From contig NZ_JAINDF010000002.1 of NCBI RefSeq assembly GCF_023006325.1, positions 186,001 through 250,000 of the forward strand: DNA of 64,000 bases. The letters run 5' to 3'. Shown here one piece after another: positions 43,028 to 53,290 of the stretch. Source of the stretch: Kordiimonas marina (GTDB lineage Bacteria; Pseudomonadota; Alphaproteobacteria; Sphingomonadales; Kordiimonadaceae). The notes under the pieces are model-generated. The model did no database searches and was not told where the DNA came from. It saw only the letters and a program-made list of their open reading frames with translations. Each line of letters begins with the position of its first letter. Within the stretch, counting starts at the first letter, position 1. The position numbers were made by a program, and so were the translations under genes.

Positions 43028-45655
43028 ATGAGCGACGAGAAAAAACTTACGCTGTCTGGACGTACGCTGGGTGTCAACAAAGGTGTTGAGACCGGGCAGG
43101 TACGTCAGAGCTTCAGCCATGGGCGCAGCAAGGCAGTGGTGGTTGAACGCAAGAAAAAGCGCGTTCTGACCAAGGGTGAAACCCCGGCTGCGCCACAAAC
43201 CGGACCGGCCCAGAAACAGAAAACTTATGTGCCCAAGCGCCCGGCATCTGACGCAGGTCAGAGCCTGACCAACGCCGAGCAGGAAACCCGCATGAAGGCG
43301 CTTGAAGACGCCAATCGTCGTGCCGAGGAAGAAAAGCGCCGAGCCGAAGAAGAGGCCGAGCGCCGTGCCAAGGAAGACGCTGAGCGCAAGAAGCGCGAAG
43401 CGGCTGAAGCGGCGGCTCAGGAAGCCGCAGCCCATGACGATGAAGCCGATGCCCGCAAGCGCGCGGAAGAAGATGCCAAGCGCAAGGCCGGGTTAGAGGC
43501 CAAGCGCAAAGCCGAAGCCGAAGCCGAGAAGAAGGCTGCGGACGAACTGAAAGTACGTGAAAAGGCCGAAGCGGAAGCCCGCAAGAAAGCCGACCTTGAA
43601 GCCCGTACCGTGCAGCTCAAGAAGGCGAGCGAGGCGCGTCAGGCTACGACGACCGAACAGGACGAAGAAGGCCGCCGTCGTGGTGGCAAGCGTACCAAGA
43701 AGGCCGGCGTCCCGGCACAGCAGGAGCGCCCGGCCCGTGGTCGTGGCCGTGGTGATGACCGCCGTTCTGGCCGCCTGACCCTCAACCGTGCGCTTGAGGG
43801 CGAAGAAGCGCGTCAGCGCTCGCTCGCAGCTTACAAGCGGGCGCAGGCCAAGAAACGCGGCAACCATGGTATGGACGCCAACAACCAGCCCAAACAGGCG
43901 CGTGAGGTCACGATCCCTGAAGCCATCACGGTCCAGGAACTTGCCAACCGGATGGCCGAGAAAGCCACCAGCGTGATCAAGACGCTGATGGGTATCGGCG
44001 TCATGGCGACGATCAACCAGACGCTTGACCAGGATACCGCCGAGCTGGTGGTTACCGAATTTGGCCATGCACCGAAGCGCGTGAGCGCGGCCGACGTTGA
44101 GATCGGCATGGTGGGCGAGGCCGATGCGGCTGAGGATCTGCTGCCGCGCGCGCCGATCGTGACTGTTATGGGCCACGTCGACCACGGTAAAACCTCGCTT
44201 CTCGATGCTCTCCGCAAAGCTGACGTGGTGTCGGGTGAGGCCGGGGGCATTACCCAGCATATCGGCGCCTATCAGGTCGATGTCGGCAATCAGAAGATCA
44301 CCTTCCTTGACACGCCGGGCCACGCTGCCTTCACGCAGATGCGGGCGCGCGGTGCCAGTGTGACCGATATCGTGGTTCTGGTGGTGGCAGCCGATGACGG
44401 CGTGATGCCGCAGACGATCGAAGCCATCAACCACTCGAAGGCTGCTGGCGTGCCGATGATTGTTGCCATCAACAAGATGGACAAGCCGGCTGCCAACCCG
44501 GACCATGTCCGCCAGGAACTGCTGCAGCATGAAGTTGTGGTCGAAACCTTCTCGGGTGATACCCAGGAAGTGGAAGTTTCCGCCAAGACCGGTGCTGGTC
44601 TCGACAAGCTCAAAGAAGCCATCGCGCTTCAGGCTGAAATCCTTGAGCTGAAGGCCAACCCGAACCGCTCCGCCGAGGGCGTCGTTGTCGAAGCCGAGCT
44701 GGACAAGGGCCGCGGGCCTGTGGCCACCGTGCTCGTGCAGCGCGGTACCCTTCGGGTGGGTGACATTTTCGTCGCCGGTCCGGAATGGGGCCGTGTGCGG
44801 GCGCTTGTCAACGACCGTGGCCAGCAGGTGAAAGAAGCAGGCCCCAGCCAGCCGGTAGAGGTTCTGGGCGCCAATGGCACGCCGGGTGCTGGTGATGAGT
44901 TCGCCGTCGTTGAAAACGAGGCGCGTGCCCGTGAAGTCACGGCGTATCGCCAGGATCTCATGCGTGACAAGCGCCATGCCGCCGCCGCCGCACCCAAGAC
45001 GCTGGAGTCCATCTTCTCCCAGATGAAGGAGAATGAAGGCCTCATGCAGTTCGACGTGGTTGTCAAAGGCGACGTTCAGGGCTCGGTCGAAGCCATCACC
45101 CAGGCGCTTGCCAAAGCCGGGAACGAGGACATCCAGTGCCGCGTGATCCACGGGGCTGTTGGCGGTATCACCGAAACCGATATTGCGCTTGCGCAGGCTT
45201 CCGGTGCCCTGGTGATCGGCTTCAACGTCCGCCCGAACAAGCAGGCGCGTGACCTTGCCGAAGCCGAGGGCATCACCATCAAATATTATTCGGTCATCTA
45301 TAACCTGATCGATGATGTGAAAGCCGCGATGGCCGGTGAGCTTGGCCCCGAATTCAAAGAGAATGTCGTTGGCCGTGCCGAAATCCGCGATGCCTTCCAG
45401 GCTGGCAAGGCCGGCAAGGCCGCAGGCTGCTTCGTGGTCGAAGGCAATATCCGCCGCGACTGCAAGGCCCGTATCCTGCGCGACGATGTCATCATCTATG
45501 AAGGCGAGATCGACAACCTTCGCCGCTTCAAGGATGACGTCAAGGAAGTCCATTCCGGTCAGGAATGTGGTCTGACGTTCGAAAATTACCATGACTTCAA
45601 AGCCGGTGACGTGCTTGAAGTTTACGAACTCGAAGAAATCCAGCGCACGCTCTAG
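43028..45655 (+). CDS. infB: Translation initiation factor IF-2
   Basis: 875 residues. Residues 1-40 are an IF2-associated N-terminal segment. A long Ala/Glu/Lys/Arg-rich, probably coiled region runs to about residue 260. Then the IF2-N domain ([20 protein letters not shown]) and the GTPase domain with [23 protein letters not shown] and NKMDKP, followed by domains II to IV. It places initiator tRNA on the 30S subunit. The low-complexity region carries internal near-repeats of [14 protein letters not shown] type. The start is ATG after AGGTTAAT. Confidence 0.97.
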   Translation: MSDEKKLTLSGRTLGVNKGVETGQVRQSFSHGRSKAVVVERKKKRVLTKGETPAAPQTGPAQKQKTYVPKRPASDAGQSLTNAEQETRMKALEDANRRAEEEKRRAEEEAERRAKEDAERKKREAAEAAAQEAAAHDDEADARKRAEEDAKRKAGLEAKRKAEAEAEKKAADELKVREKAEAEARKKADLEARTVQLKKASEARQATTTEQDEEGRRRGGKRTKKAGVPAQQERPARGRGRGDDRRSGRLTLNRALEGEEARQRSLAAYKRAQAKKRGNHGMDANNQPKQAREVTIPEAITVQELANRMAEKATSVIKTLMGIGVMATINQTLDQDTAELVVTEFGHAPKRVSAADVEIGMVGEADAAEDLLPRAPIVTVMGHVDHGKTSLLDALRKADVVSGEAGGITQHIGAYQVDVGNQKITFLDTPGHAAFTQMRARGASVTDIVVLVVAADDGVMPQTIEAINHSKAAGVPMIVAINKMDKPAANPDHVRQELLQHEVVVETFSGDTQEVEVSAKTGAGLDKLKEAIALQAEILELKANPNRSAEGVVVEAELDKGRGPVATVLVQRGTLRVGDIFVAGPEWGRVRALVNDRGQQVKEAGPSQPVEVLGANGTPGAGDEFAVVENEARAREVTAYRQDLMRDKRHAAAAAPKTLESIFSQMKENEGLMQFDVVVKGDVQGSVEAITQALAKAGNEDIQCRVIHGAVGGITETDIALAQASGALVIGFNVRPNKQARDLAEAEGITIKYYSVIYNLIDDVKAAMAGELGPEFKENVVGRAEIRDAFQAGKAGKAAGCFVVEGNIRRDCKARILRDDVIIYEGEIDNLRRFKDDVKEVHSGQECGLTFENYHDFKAGDVLEVYELEEIQRTL

Positions 45656-45691
45656 GCGGCGCTGGTTTTCCAGGAAAGACGAGGGCACATC

Positions 45692-46114
45692 ATGTCCAGG
45701 TCTCAGCATTCAGGCGCGGGCGGGCCAAGCCTGCGTCTCTTGCGCGTGGGGGAGAACATCCGTCACGCCATGTCCGCTATCCTGACCCGCGGCGAGGTTC
45801 AGGACCCGGCGCTGAATACCGCTTCGATTACGGTCTCTGAAGTCAGGGTCAGCCCGGACCTCCGGAACGCGACCATTTTTGTCATGCCGCTCGGCGGTGA
45901 CAAGGAGGGGGCGATCGTGAAGGCGCTCAACCATCATGCCACCTTTATCCGCGGGCAATTGAGCCGCTCGGTGACCATGAAATATATGCCGCGGCTGAGG
46001 TTCCTCATCGACGAAAGCTTCGATGAAGCCAGTCATATCGAGGCGCTTCTGAAGGACCCGCGTGTGGTCCGGGATCTCGAGCACGACGAGCCCCAAGAAG
46101 GCGATGAAGACTAG
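45692..46114 (+). CDS. rbfA: 30S ribosome-binding factor RbfA
   Basis: 140 residues with the RbfA KH-type fold: RVGENIRHAMSAILTRGEV, ITVSEVRVSPDLRNATIFVMPLG and YMPRLRFLIDESFDEASHI. It assists late 16S rRNA maturation and cold adaptation. The C-terminus is acidic. It follows infB by 36 bases and precedes truB by three, as expected for this operon. Confidence 0.96.
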   Translation: MSRSQHSGAGGPSLRLLRVGENIRHAMSAILTRGEVQDPALNTASITVSEVRVSPDLRNATIFVMPLGGDKEGAIVKALNHHATFIRGQLSRSVTMKYMPRLRFLIDESFDEASHIEALLKDPRVVRDLEHDEPQEGDED

Positions 46115-46117
46115 GCC

Positions 46118-47017
46118 ATGGCCCGTAAGCGTAAAGGTGAAAAGGTTGATGGCTGGCTGGTCATCGACAAGCCGCTTGGTATCTCCAGCGCCAAGGTGGT
46201 CGGCACGGTCAAACGTGTGACCAACGCGCAGAAGGTCGGCCATGGCGGCACGCTCGATCCGCTTGCCAGCGGTATCCTGCCCATCGCGCTTGGCGAAGCC
46301 ACCAAAACCATGCCCTATATTGTCGATTCCACGAAGGAATACGCCTTCACCGTCGGGTGGGGCAAAGCGACCGATTCGGACGACCTTGAGGGCGCTGTCA
46401 TCCACGATGGCGGCAGGGTCCCCGATCGGGCGGAAATCCTCGCGGTTCTGCCGGAATTTACAGGCATCATCGAACAGGTTCCACCCGCCTACAGCGCCAT
46501 CAAGGTGGACGGCAAGCGCGCCTATGCCCTCGCACGCCAGGGTGAAACGGTCGAACTGAAGCCAAGAAATATTGAAATTCAATCACTTAGTGTAACAGGC
46601 CATGATGCCGAGAAAGGTGAGACCACCTTCCATGTGAGCTGCGGCAAAGGCACCTATGTGCGCTCGCTCGGACGGGACATTGCGCTCAGGCTCGGCACCT
46701 ATGGTCACATCACTATGCTCAGGCGTTTGCGCGTTGGTCCGTTCGGTCTTGAAGGATCGATTTCTCTGGCATTGCTCAGTGACTTAGGCCATAGTGCGCG
46801 CGCTCGGGCCGTAATTTTACCGCTTACGACTGCGCTGGACGACATCCCGGCGGTAGCCGTGACGGTACCGGAGGCAGACCGCATCAGATGCGGACAATCC
46901 CTCCACCTACCCGATGCCAAGCTTGGTACGATTGTACTGATGGATGGTGATACGCCTCTGGCGATTGCCGAAAACATCGATGGTACGGTTAGGTCCAGGC
47001 GGGTCTTCAATATGTAA
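46118..47017 (+). CDS. truB: tRNA pseudouridine(55) synthase TruB
   Basis: 299 residues with the active-site segment [19 protein letters not shown], whose Asp is catalytic, plus [17 protein letters not shown] and [12 protein letters not shown]. It makes pseudouridine 55 in the T loop of tRNA. A PUA-like C-terminal domain is present. The ATG starts three bases after the rbfA stop, with a weak ribosome site, implying coupling. Confidence 0.97.
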   Translation: MARKRKGEKVDGWLVIDKPLGISSAKVVGTVKRVTNAQKVGHGGTLDPLASGILPIALGEATKTMPYIVDSTKEYAFTVGWGKATDSDDLEGAVIHDGGRVPDRAEILAVLPEFTGIIEQVPPAYSAIKVDGKRAYALARQGETVELKPRNIEIQSLSVTGHDAEKGETTFHVSCGKGTYVRSLGRDIALRLGTYGHITMLRRLRVGPFGLEGSISLALLSDLGHSARARAVILPLTTALDDIPAVAVTVPEADRIRCGQSLHLPDAKLGTIVLMDGDTPLAIAENIDGTVRSRRVFNM

Positions 47018-47037
47018 TCTTTTTTAGGAGAAGATCG

Positions 47038-47307
47038 ATGTCGATTACTGCGGAACGCAAACAAGAAGTTATCAACGAATACGCCGTCAAAGAAGGCGAC
47101 ACCGGTTCGCCGGAAGTACAGGTTGCTATCCTGACTGAGCGTATTGTTAACCTTACCGAACACTTCAAAGACCACAAAAAGGACAATCACTCCCGCCGTG
47201 GCCTTCTGAAGCTGGTGAACCAGCGGCGTAGCCTGCTGGATTATCTGAAAGCCAAAGACAGCGCGCGCTATCAGACTCTGATTGGCCGCCTGGGTCTTCG
47301 GAAGTAA
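47038..47307 (+). CDS. rpsO: 30S ribosomal protein S15
   Basis: 89 residues matching S15 throughout: [42 protein letters not shown] and [25 protein letters not shown] precedes the ATG. A terminator follows its stop, and pnp begins 235 bases later behind a structured leader, as in many bacteria. Confidence 0.98.
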   Translation: MSITAERKQEVINEYAVKEGDTGSPEVQVAILTERIVNLTEHFKDHKKDNHSRRGLLKLVNQRRSLLDYLKAKDSARYQTLIGRLGLRK

Positions 47308-47315
47308 GGTTCTTC

Positions 47316-47355
47316 AAAGCAGGGCCGGTTCCAAGGAGCCGGCCCTCCTGCTTTT
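47316..47355 (+). terminator. Terminator after rpsO
   Basis: Stem with aaagcagggccgg on one side and ccggccct-cctgcttt on the other, ending in CTTTT. It partly separates rpsO from pnp expression. Confidence 0.7.
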
Positions 47356-47420
47356 CCCGGGGGCACTTCACGGAACCGATTGGTCGGAAGGGCTTCTGCT
47401 GATAAGTCAGGAAATCACAT

Positions 47421-47523
47421 CGCCTGGGCTTTAATGAGGGAGCCCGGGTTTATTCGCAAAGCGGGGCATATCCATAGGGGGTGTGCCGGGGTCAGACGGC
47501 AAGGTTAGTGCGATACCCGTCTG
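47421..47523 (+). promoter_or_regulatory. Structured 5' leader of pnp
   Basis: Two inverted repeats: CCTGGGCT/AGCCCGGG (47423-47448, one G-U pair) and CAGACGG/CCGTCTG (47493-47499 and 47517-47523), the latter ending 20 bases before the pnp start. In E. coli, PNPase represses its own mRNA through an RNase III-cut leader stem; similar control here is inference. Confidence 0.45.
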
Positions 47524-47542
47524 GCTGCTGAAAGGTTAGAAA

Positions 47543-49711
47543 ATGTTCAATATTCATCGCAAAGAAATCGAATGGGGTGGTCGTACCCTGGTACTTGAGA
47601 CCGGCCATGTGGCCCGTCAGGCAAGCGGTGCCGTTATGGCAACCTATGGCGACACCACCGTGCTGTGTACGGTTGTTGGTGCCAAATCCCAGCGCCCTGG
47701 GCAGGACTTCTTCCCGCTCACGGTAAACTATCAGGAAAAATTCTACGCAGCCGGCAAGATCCCGGGTGGCTTCTTCAAGCGTGAAGGCCGTCCGAGCGAG
47801 AAGGAAACGCTGACGAGCCGTCTTATCGACCGTCCGATCCGCCCGCTGTTCCCGGATGGGTTCAAAAACGAAGTGCAGGTTGTCTGCACGGTCATGAGCT
47901 ACGACATGGAAAACGATTCCGACATCGTTGCCATGATCGGTGCTTCTGCCGCCCTGACGCTGTCCGGTCTGCCGTTCTTCGGCCCGATCGCCGGTGCCAA
48001 GGTTGGTTACAAGGATGGCGAATACATCCTGAACCCGACCATTGAAGAACTTAAGGAAAGCGAGCTTGAGCTCACGGTTGCGGGTACCCGCGAAGCCGTG
48101 CTGATGGTGGAAAGCCAGGCCAAGGAACTTTCCGAGGAAGTCATGCTCGGCGCCGTTGTCTTTGGTCATGAGCAGCAGCAGAAGGTTATCGATGCCATCA
48201 TCGACCTCGCCGAAGCTGCCGCCAATGAGCCGTGGGAACTGCCGGAAGGCCGTGACAACACGGACCTCAAGGCGAAAATCGCCGAGATCGCGGAAGACGA
48301 CCTGCGTGCTGCTTACGCCATTACCGCGAAGCAGGACCGTGTCCTCAGCATCAAGGCCGCCAAGGACAAAGTCTTCGAAGCCCTCGCCGACATGATGGCG
48401 GAAGATGCGGAAATCACTGACCAGCTGGTCGGCGGCCTCCTCAAGAAGCTCGAAAGCGACATTGTTCGCGGCAACATCATCAAGACCGGCAAGCGTATTG
48501 ACGGCCGCGCCCTTGATGAAGTCCGTACGATCGTTTCCGAAGTTGGCGTTCTGCCGCGCACCCACGGGTCGGCTCTCTTCACCCGCGGTGAAACCCAGGG
48601 CATGGTTGTTGCCACCCTCGGCACCGGTGACGACGAGCAGATCATCGATGCGCTTGAAGGCAGCTATCGCTCCGGCTTCATGCTGCACTATAACTTCCCG
48701 CCCTATTCGGTCGGTGAGTGTGGTCGCATGGGCTCGCCTGGGCGTCGCGAAATTGGTCACGGCAAGCTTGCTTTCCGTGCGGTTCAGGCGGTTCTTCCTC
48801 CCAAGGAAGAATTCCCTTACACCATCCGTCTCGTGTCCGAGATCACCGAATCGAACGGCTCGTCCTCGATGGCGACCGTCTGTGGTTCGGCTCTTGCCAT
48901 GATGGATGCCGGTGTGCCGATCACGCGTCCGGTTTCCGGTATCGCCATGGGTCTGATCAAGGAAGGCGACGACTTCGCCGTTCTCTCCGACATCCTGGGT
49001 GACGAAGATCACCTCGGTGATATGGACTTCAAGGTTGCCGGTACCGAAAAGGGTGTCACTGCACTGCAGATGGACATCAAGATCAACGGCATCACCAAAG
49101 AGATCATGGAAGTCGCGCTCCAGCAGGCCAACGGTGGCCGTGCGCACATCCTCGCTGAGATGAGCAAAGCGCTGACCGGGGCTCGTGAAGAGCTGTCGGC
49201 TCACGCTCCGCGCATCGAGACGATCAAGATCCCGACCGACAAGATCCGTGAAGTGATTGGTACGGGTGGTAAGGTGATTCGCGAAATCGTCGAAACCACT
49301 GGCGCCAAGATCGACATCGAAGACGATGGCACGATCAAAATCGCATCGGCTGATCTTGCGAAGATCGACCAGGCGAAAAACTGGATCCTCGGCATTGTGG
49401 CCGAGCCGGAAGTTGGCGCGATCTATAAAGGTAAGGTTGTCCGCATCATGGACTTCGGTGCCTTCGTCAACTTCATGGGCAGCCGCGATGGCCTCGTCCA
49501 TATCTCGGAACTCGTTGAAGAACGTGTGGAAAAAGTCACCGATGTCGTCAACGAAGGCGACGAGGTTTACGTGAAGTGCCTCGAAATCGATGGCCGTGGC
49601 AAGGTTCGCCTCTCCATGCGTGTCGTGAACCAGGAAACTGGTGAAGAGATCCCGGATGCGCGTCCGCCGAAATCCGGCCCGCCGAAGAAGGACCGTCCGA
49701 AGCGCGACTAA
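47543..49711 (+). CDS. pnp: Polyribonucleotide nucleotidyltransferase (PNPase)
   Basis: 722 residues: two RNase PH domains (second with [23 protein letters not shown]), the alpha-helical linker, a KH domain ([20 protein letters not shown]) and an S1 domain ([20 protein letters not shown]). It degrades RNA phosphorolytically from the 3' end as part of the degradosome. Length is normal. A long-stem terminator follows its stop. Confidence 0.98.
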   Translation: MFNIHRKEIEWGGRTLVLETGHVARQASGAVMATYGDTTVLCTVVGAKSQRPGQDFFPLTVNYQEKFYAAGKIPGGFFKREGRPSEKETLTSRLIDRPIRPLFPDGFKNEVQVVCTVMSYDMENDSDIVAMIGASAALTLSGLPFFGPIAGAKVGYKDGEYILNPTIEELKESELELTVAGTREAVLMVESQAKELSEEVMLGAVVFGHEQQQKVIDAIIDLAEAAANEPWELPEGRDNTDLKAKIAEIAEDDLRAAYAITAKQDRVLSIKAAKDKVFEALADMMAEDAEITDQLVGGLLKKLESDIVRGNIIKTGKRIDGRALDEVRTIVSEVGVLPRTHGSALFTRGETQGMVVATLGTGDDEQIIDALEGSYRSGFMLHYNFPPYSVGECGRMGSPGRREIGHGKLAFRAVQAVLPPKEEFPYTIRLVSEITESNGSSSMATVCGSALAMMDAGVPITRPVSGIAMGLIKEGDDFAVLSDILGDEDHLGDMDFKVAGTEKGVTALQMDIKINGITKEIMEVALQQANGGRAHILAEMSKALTGAREELSAHAPRIETIKIPTDKIREVIGTGGKVIREIVETTGAKIDIEDDGTIKIASADLAKIDQAKNWILGIVAEPEVGAIYKGKVVRIMDFGAFVNFMGSRDGLVHISELVEERVEKVTDVVNEGDEVYVKCLEIDGRGKVRLSMRVVNQETGEEIPDARPPKSGPPKKDRPKRD

Positions 49712-49742
49712 GAGCAGTTGACGCTACGGCATTAATTGAAAA

Positions 49743-49775
49743 GAAACCGGCGTGTGGTAAAGTCACGCCGGTTTC
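49743..49775 (+). terminator. Terminator-like hairpin after pnp
   Basis: A perfect 12-pair stem (gaaaccggcgtg/cacgccggtttc) with a nine-base loop 31 bases past the pnp stop. The tail is GCCCTTT with few T, so efficiency is uncertain. Confidence 0.65.
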
Positions 49776-49847
49776 GCCCTTTAAGGGAAGGGCGCAAAAT
49801 ACCCCGTAGGGGACCGGATTTCGGTGGGGGTGTATTGGGAGAGTTTG

Positions 49848-51242
49848 ATGAGTTTTTCGCTGAATTCGATCCGTCTGGCCGGTAAGGACGTTCTGCCGCT
49901 TATTGAAGGCGGCAAGGGCGTTGCCATTTCGACCGGTGCGAGCTCCGGCCCATGGGCTGGCGCAGGCGGTATCGGTACCGTGTCCGCCGTCATTACCGAC
50001 GCGTATGACGAGCATGGCAATGTTATCCCGCATATCTACAATGGCCGCACCCGCCGGGAGCGCCATGAGGAAATGATCGACTTTTCGATCCGGGGCACCA
50101 TCGACCAGGTGCGCAAGGCGTGGGAGCTTTCCCGCGGTGAAGGTTTCATAAATATCAACATGCTGTGGGAGTTGGGCGGCGCCCAGCGCATCCTGCATGG
50201 TGTCTTGGAAAAGACCCGCGGCATGATCCACGGTGTGACCTGTGGCGCCGGTATGCCTTATAAGCTTGCCGAGCTCGCCCAGAAATACGGCGTGCATTAT
50301 TATCCGATCGTATCTTCCGGCCGCGCGTTCAACGCGCTGTGGAAGCGGGCTTACAAAAACGTCGCCGACCTTCTGGGCGGTGTCGTTTACGAAGACCCGT
50401 GGCTCGCCGGCGGTCATAACGGCCTCTCGAACGCCGAAGACCCGACCAAGCCGGGGGACCCGTACCCGCGTGTGCTTGAGCTCCGCAAGATCATGCGGTC
50501 GCTCGGGCTCGACCATGTGCCGATCATCATGGCCGGTGGCGTGTGGAACCTGAAGGAATGGAAAGACTGGATCGACAATAAAGAGCTCGGCCCGATCATG
50601 TTCCAGTTCGGTACCCGTCCGCTCTTAACGAAGGAAAGCCCGATTTCCGACCGCTGGAAGAAGAAGCTCATGGACCTGAAACCGGGTGACGTGCTTCTGC
50701 AGAACTTCAGCCCGACCGGCTTTTTCTCGTCGGCGATCAAGAACCGCTTCCTGGGTGAACTGGTGGGCCGCAACGAGCGCCAGATCGAGTTCCGCACCGA
50801 GAAGGATGAGGACTTCAACGCTGAGCTGACGGTCGACCGCAAGACCTATATCGTCCGCCGCGAAGACCTGGGCAAAGCCGAAGCCTGGATCCGTGAAGGC
50901 TATGAGCGCGCGCTCAAGACCCCGGACAACAGCATCATTTTCGTCGACGCCGAAAAATGCGCCGAAATCCGCAAGGATCAGGCCGATTGTGTCGGCTGTC
51001 TAAGCCAGTGCCGCTTCTCGGCCTGGGCGGACAACGAAAAGAACAGCAGTGGCCGCCTGGCCGACCCGCGCAGCTTCTGTATCCAGAAGACGCTGGATGA
51101 TGTGGCGCACGAAGGCTCGATTGACGACAACCTCGTCTTCGCCGGTCACAACGCCTTCCGCTTCGCGCGCGACCCCTTCTATTCGAACGGCTTCATCCCG
51201 ACAGTGAAGCAGCTCGTCGACCGGATCGTCACCGGCGACTAA
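49848..51242 (+). CDS. Nitronate monooxygenase family protein with Cys-rich tail
   Basis: 464 residues with an FMN-binding TIM barrel of the nitronate monooxygenase/2-nitropropane dioxygenase type: GAGGIGTVSAV near the start, MIHGVTCGAGMP, GGHNG, IIMAGGVWN and MFQFGTRPLLT. Beyond the usual barrel, a tail of about 150 residues has Cys371, Cys381, Cys384, Cys388 and Cys411 (DCVGCLSQC), an arrangement that may hold an iron-sulfur or zinc site. GGGAGAG precedes the ATG. The substrate is unknown. It stands alone between terminators. Confidence 0.87.
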   Translation: MSFSLNSIRLAGKDVLPLIEGGKGVAISTGASSGPWAGAGGIGTVSAVITDAYDEHGNVIPHIYNGRTRRERHEEMIDFSIRGTIDQVRKAWELSRGEGFININMLWELGGAQRILHGVLEKTRGMIHGVTCGAGMPYKLAELAQKYGVHYYPIVSSGRAFNALWKRAYKNVADLLGGVVYEDPWLAGGHNGLSNAEDPTKPGDPYPRVLELRKIMRSLGLDHVPIIMAGGVWNLKEWKDWIDNKELGPIMFQFGTRPLLTKESPISDRWKKKLMDLKPGDVLLQNFSPTGFFSSAIKNRFLGELVGRNERQIEFRTEKDEDFNAELTVDRKTYIVRREDLGKAEAWIREGYERALKTPDNSIIFVDAEKCAEIRKDQADCVGCLSQCRFSAWADNEKNSSGRLADPRSFCIQKTLDDVAHEGSIDDNLVFAGHNAFRFARDPFYSNGFIPTVKQLVDRIVTGD

Positions 51243-51261
51243 CGGCCACGAACATGAAATC

Positions 51262-51293
51262 AAAAAAGGCGGGGCCTCGGCTCCGCCTTTTTT
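51262..51293. terminator. Bidirectional terminator between NMO and GNAT genes
   Basis: The stem ggcggggcc/ggctccgcc (one G-T wobble) is flanked by six A and six T, so it can terminate transcripts from both sides: nitronate monooxygenase (plus) and the acetyltransferase operon (minus). Confidence 0.85.
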
Positions 51294-51311
51294 GTTGCTT
51301 AGCTCCGGGCC

Positions 51312-51779
51312 TCAAAAGTCTTCAAGCGCCCGCTTCATGTAAACCACGTCGGCTTCGGGGTTGAAGTTGTAGGGCTCGATGTCCTCGAAGCCGAGCTTGC
51401 GGTAGAGCGCGACGGCGGCCTCCAGCCGTTCCAGGCTATCGAGCAGCATGGTCTGGAAACCGAACGCTTTGGCGTCCGTCATCAGGCGCTCGCAAATCTT
51501 GCGGCCCGCGCCGGTGCCTTGCGCTTCCGGCAGCACATAAAGCCGCTTCATTTCGCACACGCCGTCCCCGAGGTCCCGGAGGGCGACGGCGCCCACGGGT
51601 TTGCCGTCCAGCTTGGCCAATAGCACATGGACGAAACCTTCGGGGAAGCGCGCCATTTCACCCTCAAAATCCTGGAAGCCAAGGTCGATGGGCAGCCACT
51701 CGGAAAAGGCGCGGAAGATTTCCTTGGCGGCGGCCAGGTCTTCCGTGCTTTCAGCTTTTTCTATGGTCAAGTCCGTCAT
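51312..51779 (-). CDS. GNAT family N-acetyltransferase
   Basis: 155 residues with the GNAT pattern: MKRLYVLPEAQGTGAGRKICERL (acetyl-CoA loop), MLLDSLERLEAAVALYRKLGFEDIEPY. The substrate is unknown. The start ATG overlaps the upstream gene's stop (ATGA). It is the third gene of a minus-strand operon with another GNAT gene and a MarR-GNAT fusion. It is clearly less similar to those two than they are to each other. Confidence 0.92.
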   Translation of the reverse strand: MTDLTIEKAESTEDLAAAKEIFRAFSEWLPIDLGFQDFEGEMARFPEGFVHVLLAKLDGKPVGAVALRDLGDGVCEMKRLYVLPEAQGTGAGRKICERLMTDAKAFGFQTMLLDSLERLEAAVALYRKLGFEDIEPYNFNPEADVVYMKRALEDF

Positions 51780-52294
51780 GATGGTCGCCACTCCATATAA
51801 CAATCGGTGCCTTCATACTCGTCTGCACCGGGGTTTTTCGTGAGCCTGAAGTCCAGGGCCTCGTAAAGATGCATCGCCGGCTTCAGTTTGGTGTGGGTTT
51901 CCAGAAAGAGACGCACACCGTCGGGCTGGGCCTTATACCAGTCGATGACGGCTTGGCACAGTTTGCGGCCGATGCCATAGCCTTGCGCCGCAGGGTCGAC
52001 GCCCAGCTTGGTTAGCTCGTAGGCGCCGCCGCCGTCCGCGCGTACCGCAACGGTGCCGACGGGCTTGCCGTCCAGAAGTGCGAAGAAAATCTCACCGCCC
52101 TTGGCGATAATCTCCCCTTCCGGGTCGCGGAGCACCTTCAGATGCACGGGCTCAACTGTGAAATATTTTTCAAGCCAGGCGAGGTTAAGGTCATGAAAGG
52201 CCTGGCGGTGCACAGGGGCGTACGGCACAAGGCTGACGGTCCCGCGCCCGGCCAGGCGACTGCCTTCAGGCTGCTTCGGTCGTGCGGTCGGCAT
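51776..52294 (-). CDS. GNAT family N-acetyltransferase, paralogue of the adjacent fusion's GNAT domain
   Basis: 172 residues. FFALLDGKPVGTVAV, ELTKLGVDPAAQGYGIGRKLC and LFLETHTKLKPAMHLYEALDF form the GNAT core. The stretch from DLNLAWLEKYF to the C-terminus aligns closely with the acetyltransferase half of the MarR-GNAT protein encoded just upstream, so one arose by local duplication. GGGAGG precedes the ATG, which lies inside the end of the fusion gene (28-base overlap). Confidence 0.92.
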   Translation of the reverse strand: MPTARPKQPEGSRLAGRGTVSLVPYAPVHRQAFHDLNLAWLEKYFTVEPVHLKVLRDPEGEIIAKGGEIFFALLDGKPVGTVAVRADGGGAYELTKLGVDPAAQGYGIGRKLCQAVIDWYKAQPDGVRLFLETHTKLKPAMHLYEALDFRLTKNPGADEYEGTDCYMEWRPS

Positions 52295-53243
52295 TGCGGC
52301 CCTCCCATTCCATATAATAGTTGGCACGCTCATAAGGGCTGGGCGCGGGCGGCTCCTTGGCGACGAAATTCAGGGTTTCATACAGCCGGATCGCGGGCTT
52401 GAGGACCGTGTTGGTCTCGAGGAACAGCAGCGTGCCGCCGCGGGCCTCGAACCGGCGGATGACTTCCTCGCACAGCGCCCGGCCCATGCCGCCGCCCTGT
52501 GCCGTGGGGTCGACGCCCAGCTTGGTCAGCTCGAACACGCCTTCCGAGGTCGGCTTCAAGGCCACGGTGCCGACGGCCCGGCCGTCCCGGATTGCGAAGA
52601 ATATCTCGCCGCCCTTGGCGAGAATCTGGCTTTCGGGGTCACTGAGCACGGTTTCATCGATGGGTTCGATGACGAAATATTTCTTCAGCCAGTCGACATT
52701 GAGGTCATAGAAAGCCTGCCGGTATTTGACGTCAAACGGTTCAATGGTGAAGGGCGCAGGCTGGCCCGCGGCCAACTTCTCACTGGCGCGGGCATACAGT
52801 CCCTTGTTGGCAAGGCTTGTCTCCAGTCCGGTGATGCCGGCCAGAATGTCGGCGCCGCTTTCCTCGACCGCTTCCTTGACCGCACCTTCGAGGGCTGCCC
52901 ACAAAGGGGTGCTGCGCTTCACGATTTCCGCGCCTTTTTCGGTGAAGCCGATCACCTTCTGGCGCGCGTCATCACCAGGCTCAGCCTCCAGATAACCAAG
53001 ACTGATCAGCTTCTTCACCGTCTGGCTGACGGCCGAATGGGAAAAACCGGCGAGCCGGGCAATATCGCTGATCGGCATGGCACCGCGCTCGGCCAGGGCA
53101 TAGACCACATAGAAATAGCTGGCCTTGAAGTCCATCCCGGCTTCTGCGTAAAGCCGTTCGGCATCGGTGCTGAGGGTTTCCAGGAGGCGGCGCATCCGCG
53201 TGCCGAGTCCCAGTTCGAAATATAACTCGTTAGACGACTGCAT
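52266..53243 (-). CDS. Bifunctional MarR-type regulator / GNAT acetyltransferase
   Basis: 325 residues. Residues 1-150 are a MarR winged helix (ISDIARLAGFSHSAVSQTVKKLISLGYLE, then RQKVIGFTEKG). Residues 160-318 are a GNAT domain (FFAIRDGRAVGTVAL, KLGVDPTAQGGGMGRALC, FLETNTVLKPAIRLYETLNF). Such fusions may sense or modify the same metabolite they regulate by. It heads the operon with two more acetyltransferases. Palindromes in the upstream 50 bases suggest self-regulation. The ATG precedes MQSSNELYFELGLGTRM; the ribosome site is GGGGGGAT in reverse, about seven bases away. Confidence 0.92.
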   Translation of the reverse strand: MQSSNELYFELGLGTRMRRLLETLSTDAERLYAEAGMDFKASYFYVVYALAERGAMPISDIARLAGFSHSAVSQTVKKLISLGYLEAEPGDDARQKVIGFTEKGAEIVKRSTPLWAALEGAVKEAVEESGADILAGITGLETSLANKGLYARASEKLAAGQPAPFTIEPFDVKYRQAFYDLNVDWLKKYFVIEPIDETVLSDPESQILAKGGEIFFAIRDGRAVGTVALKPTSEGVFELTKLGVDPTAQGGGMGRALCEEVIRRFEARGGTLLFLETNTVLKPAIRLYETLNFVAKEPPAPSPYERANYYMEWEGRNADRTTEAA

Positions 53244-53252
53244 GGGGGGATC

Positions 53253-53290
53253 CTTACATCATACTATGCAAGAAATTATGTAAGTACTTA
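53253..53290. promoter_or_regulatory. Palindromic operator region of the MarR-GNAT operon
   Basis: CTTACAT (53253-53259) is repeated inverted as ATGTAAG (53278-53284), and TAAGTACTTA (53281-53290) is a perfect ten-base palindrome. CATACTATG at 53258-53266 is a further palindrome. The AT-rich palindromes immediately upstream of a MarR gene are the usual kind of MarR-family operator. Confidence 0.6.

Noticed and set aside
43250-43640. Tandem DNA repeats in infB
   Set aside because: The near-repeats encode the charged Ala/Glu/Lys-rich region normally found in IF-2 N-termini and are not a separate element.
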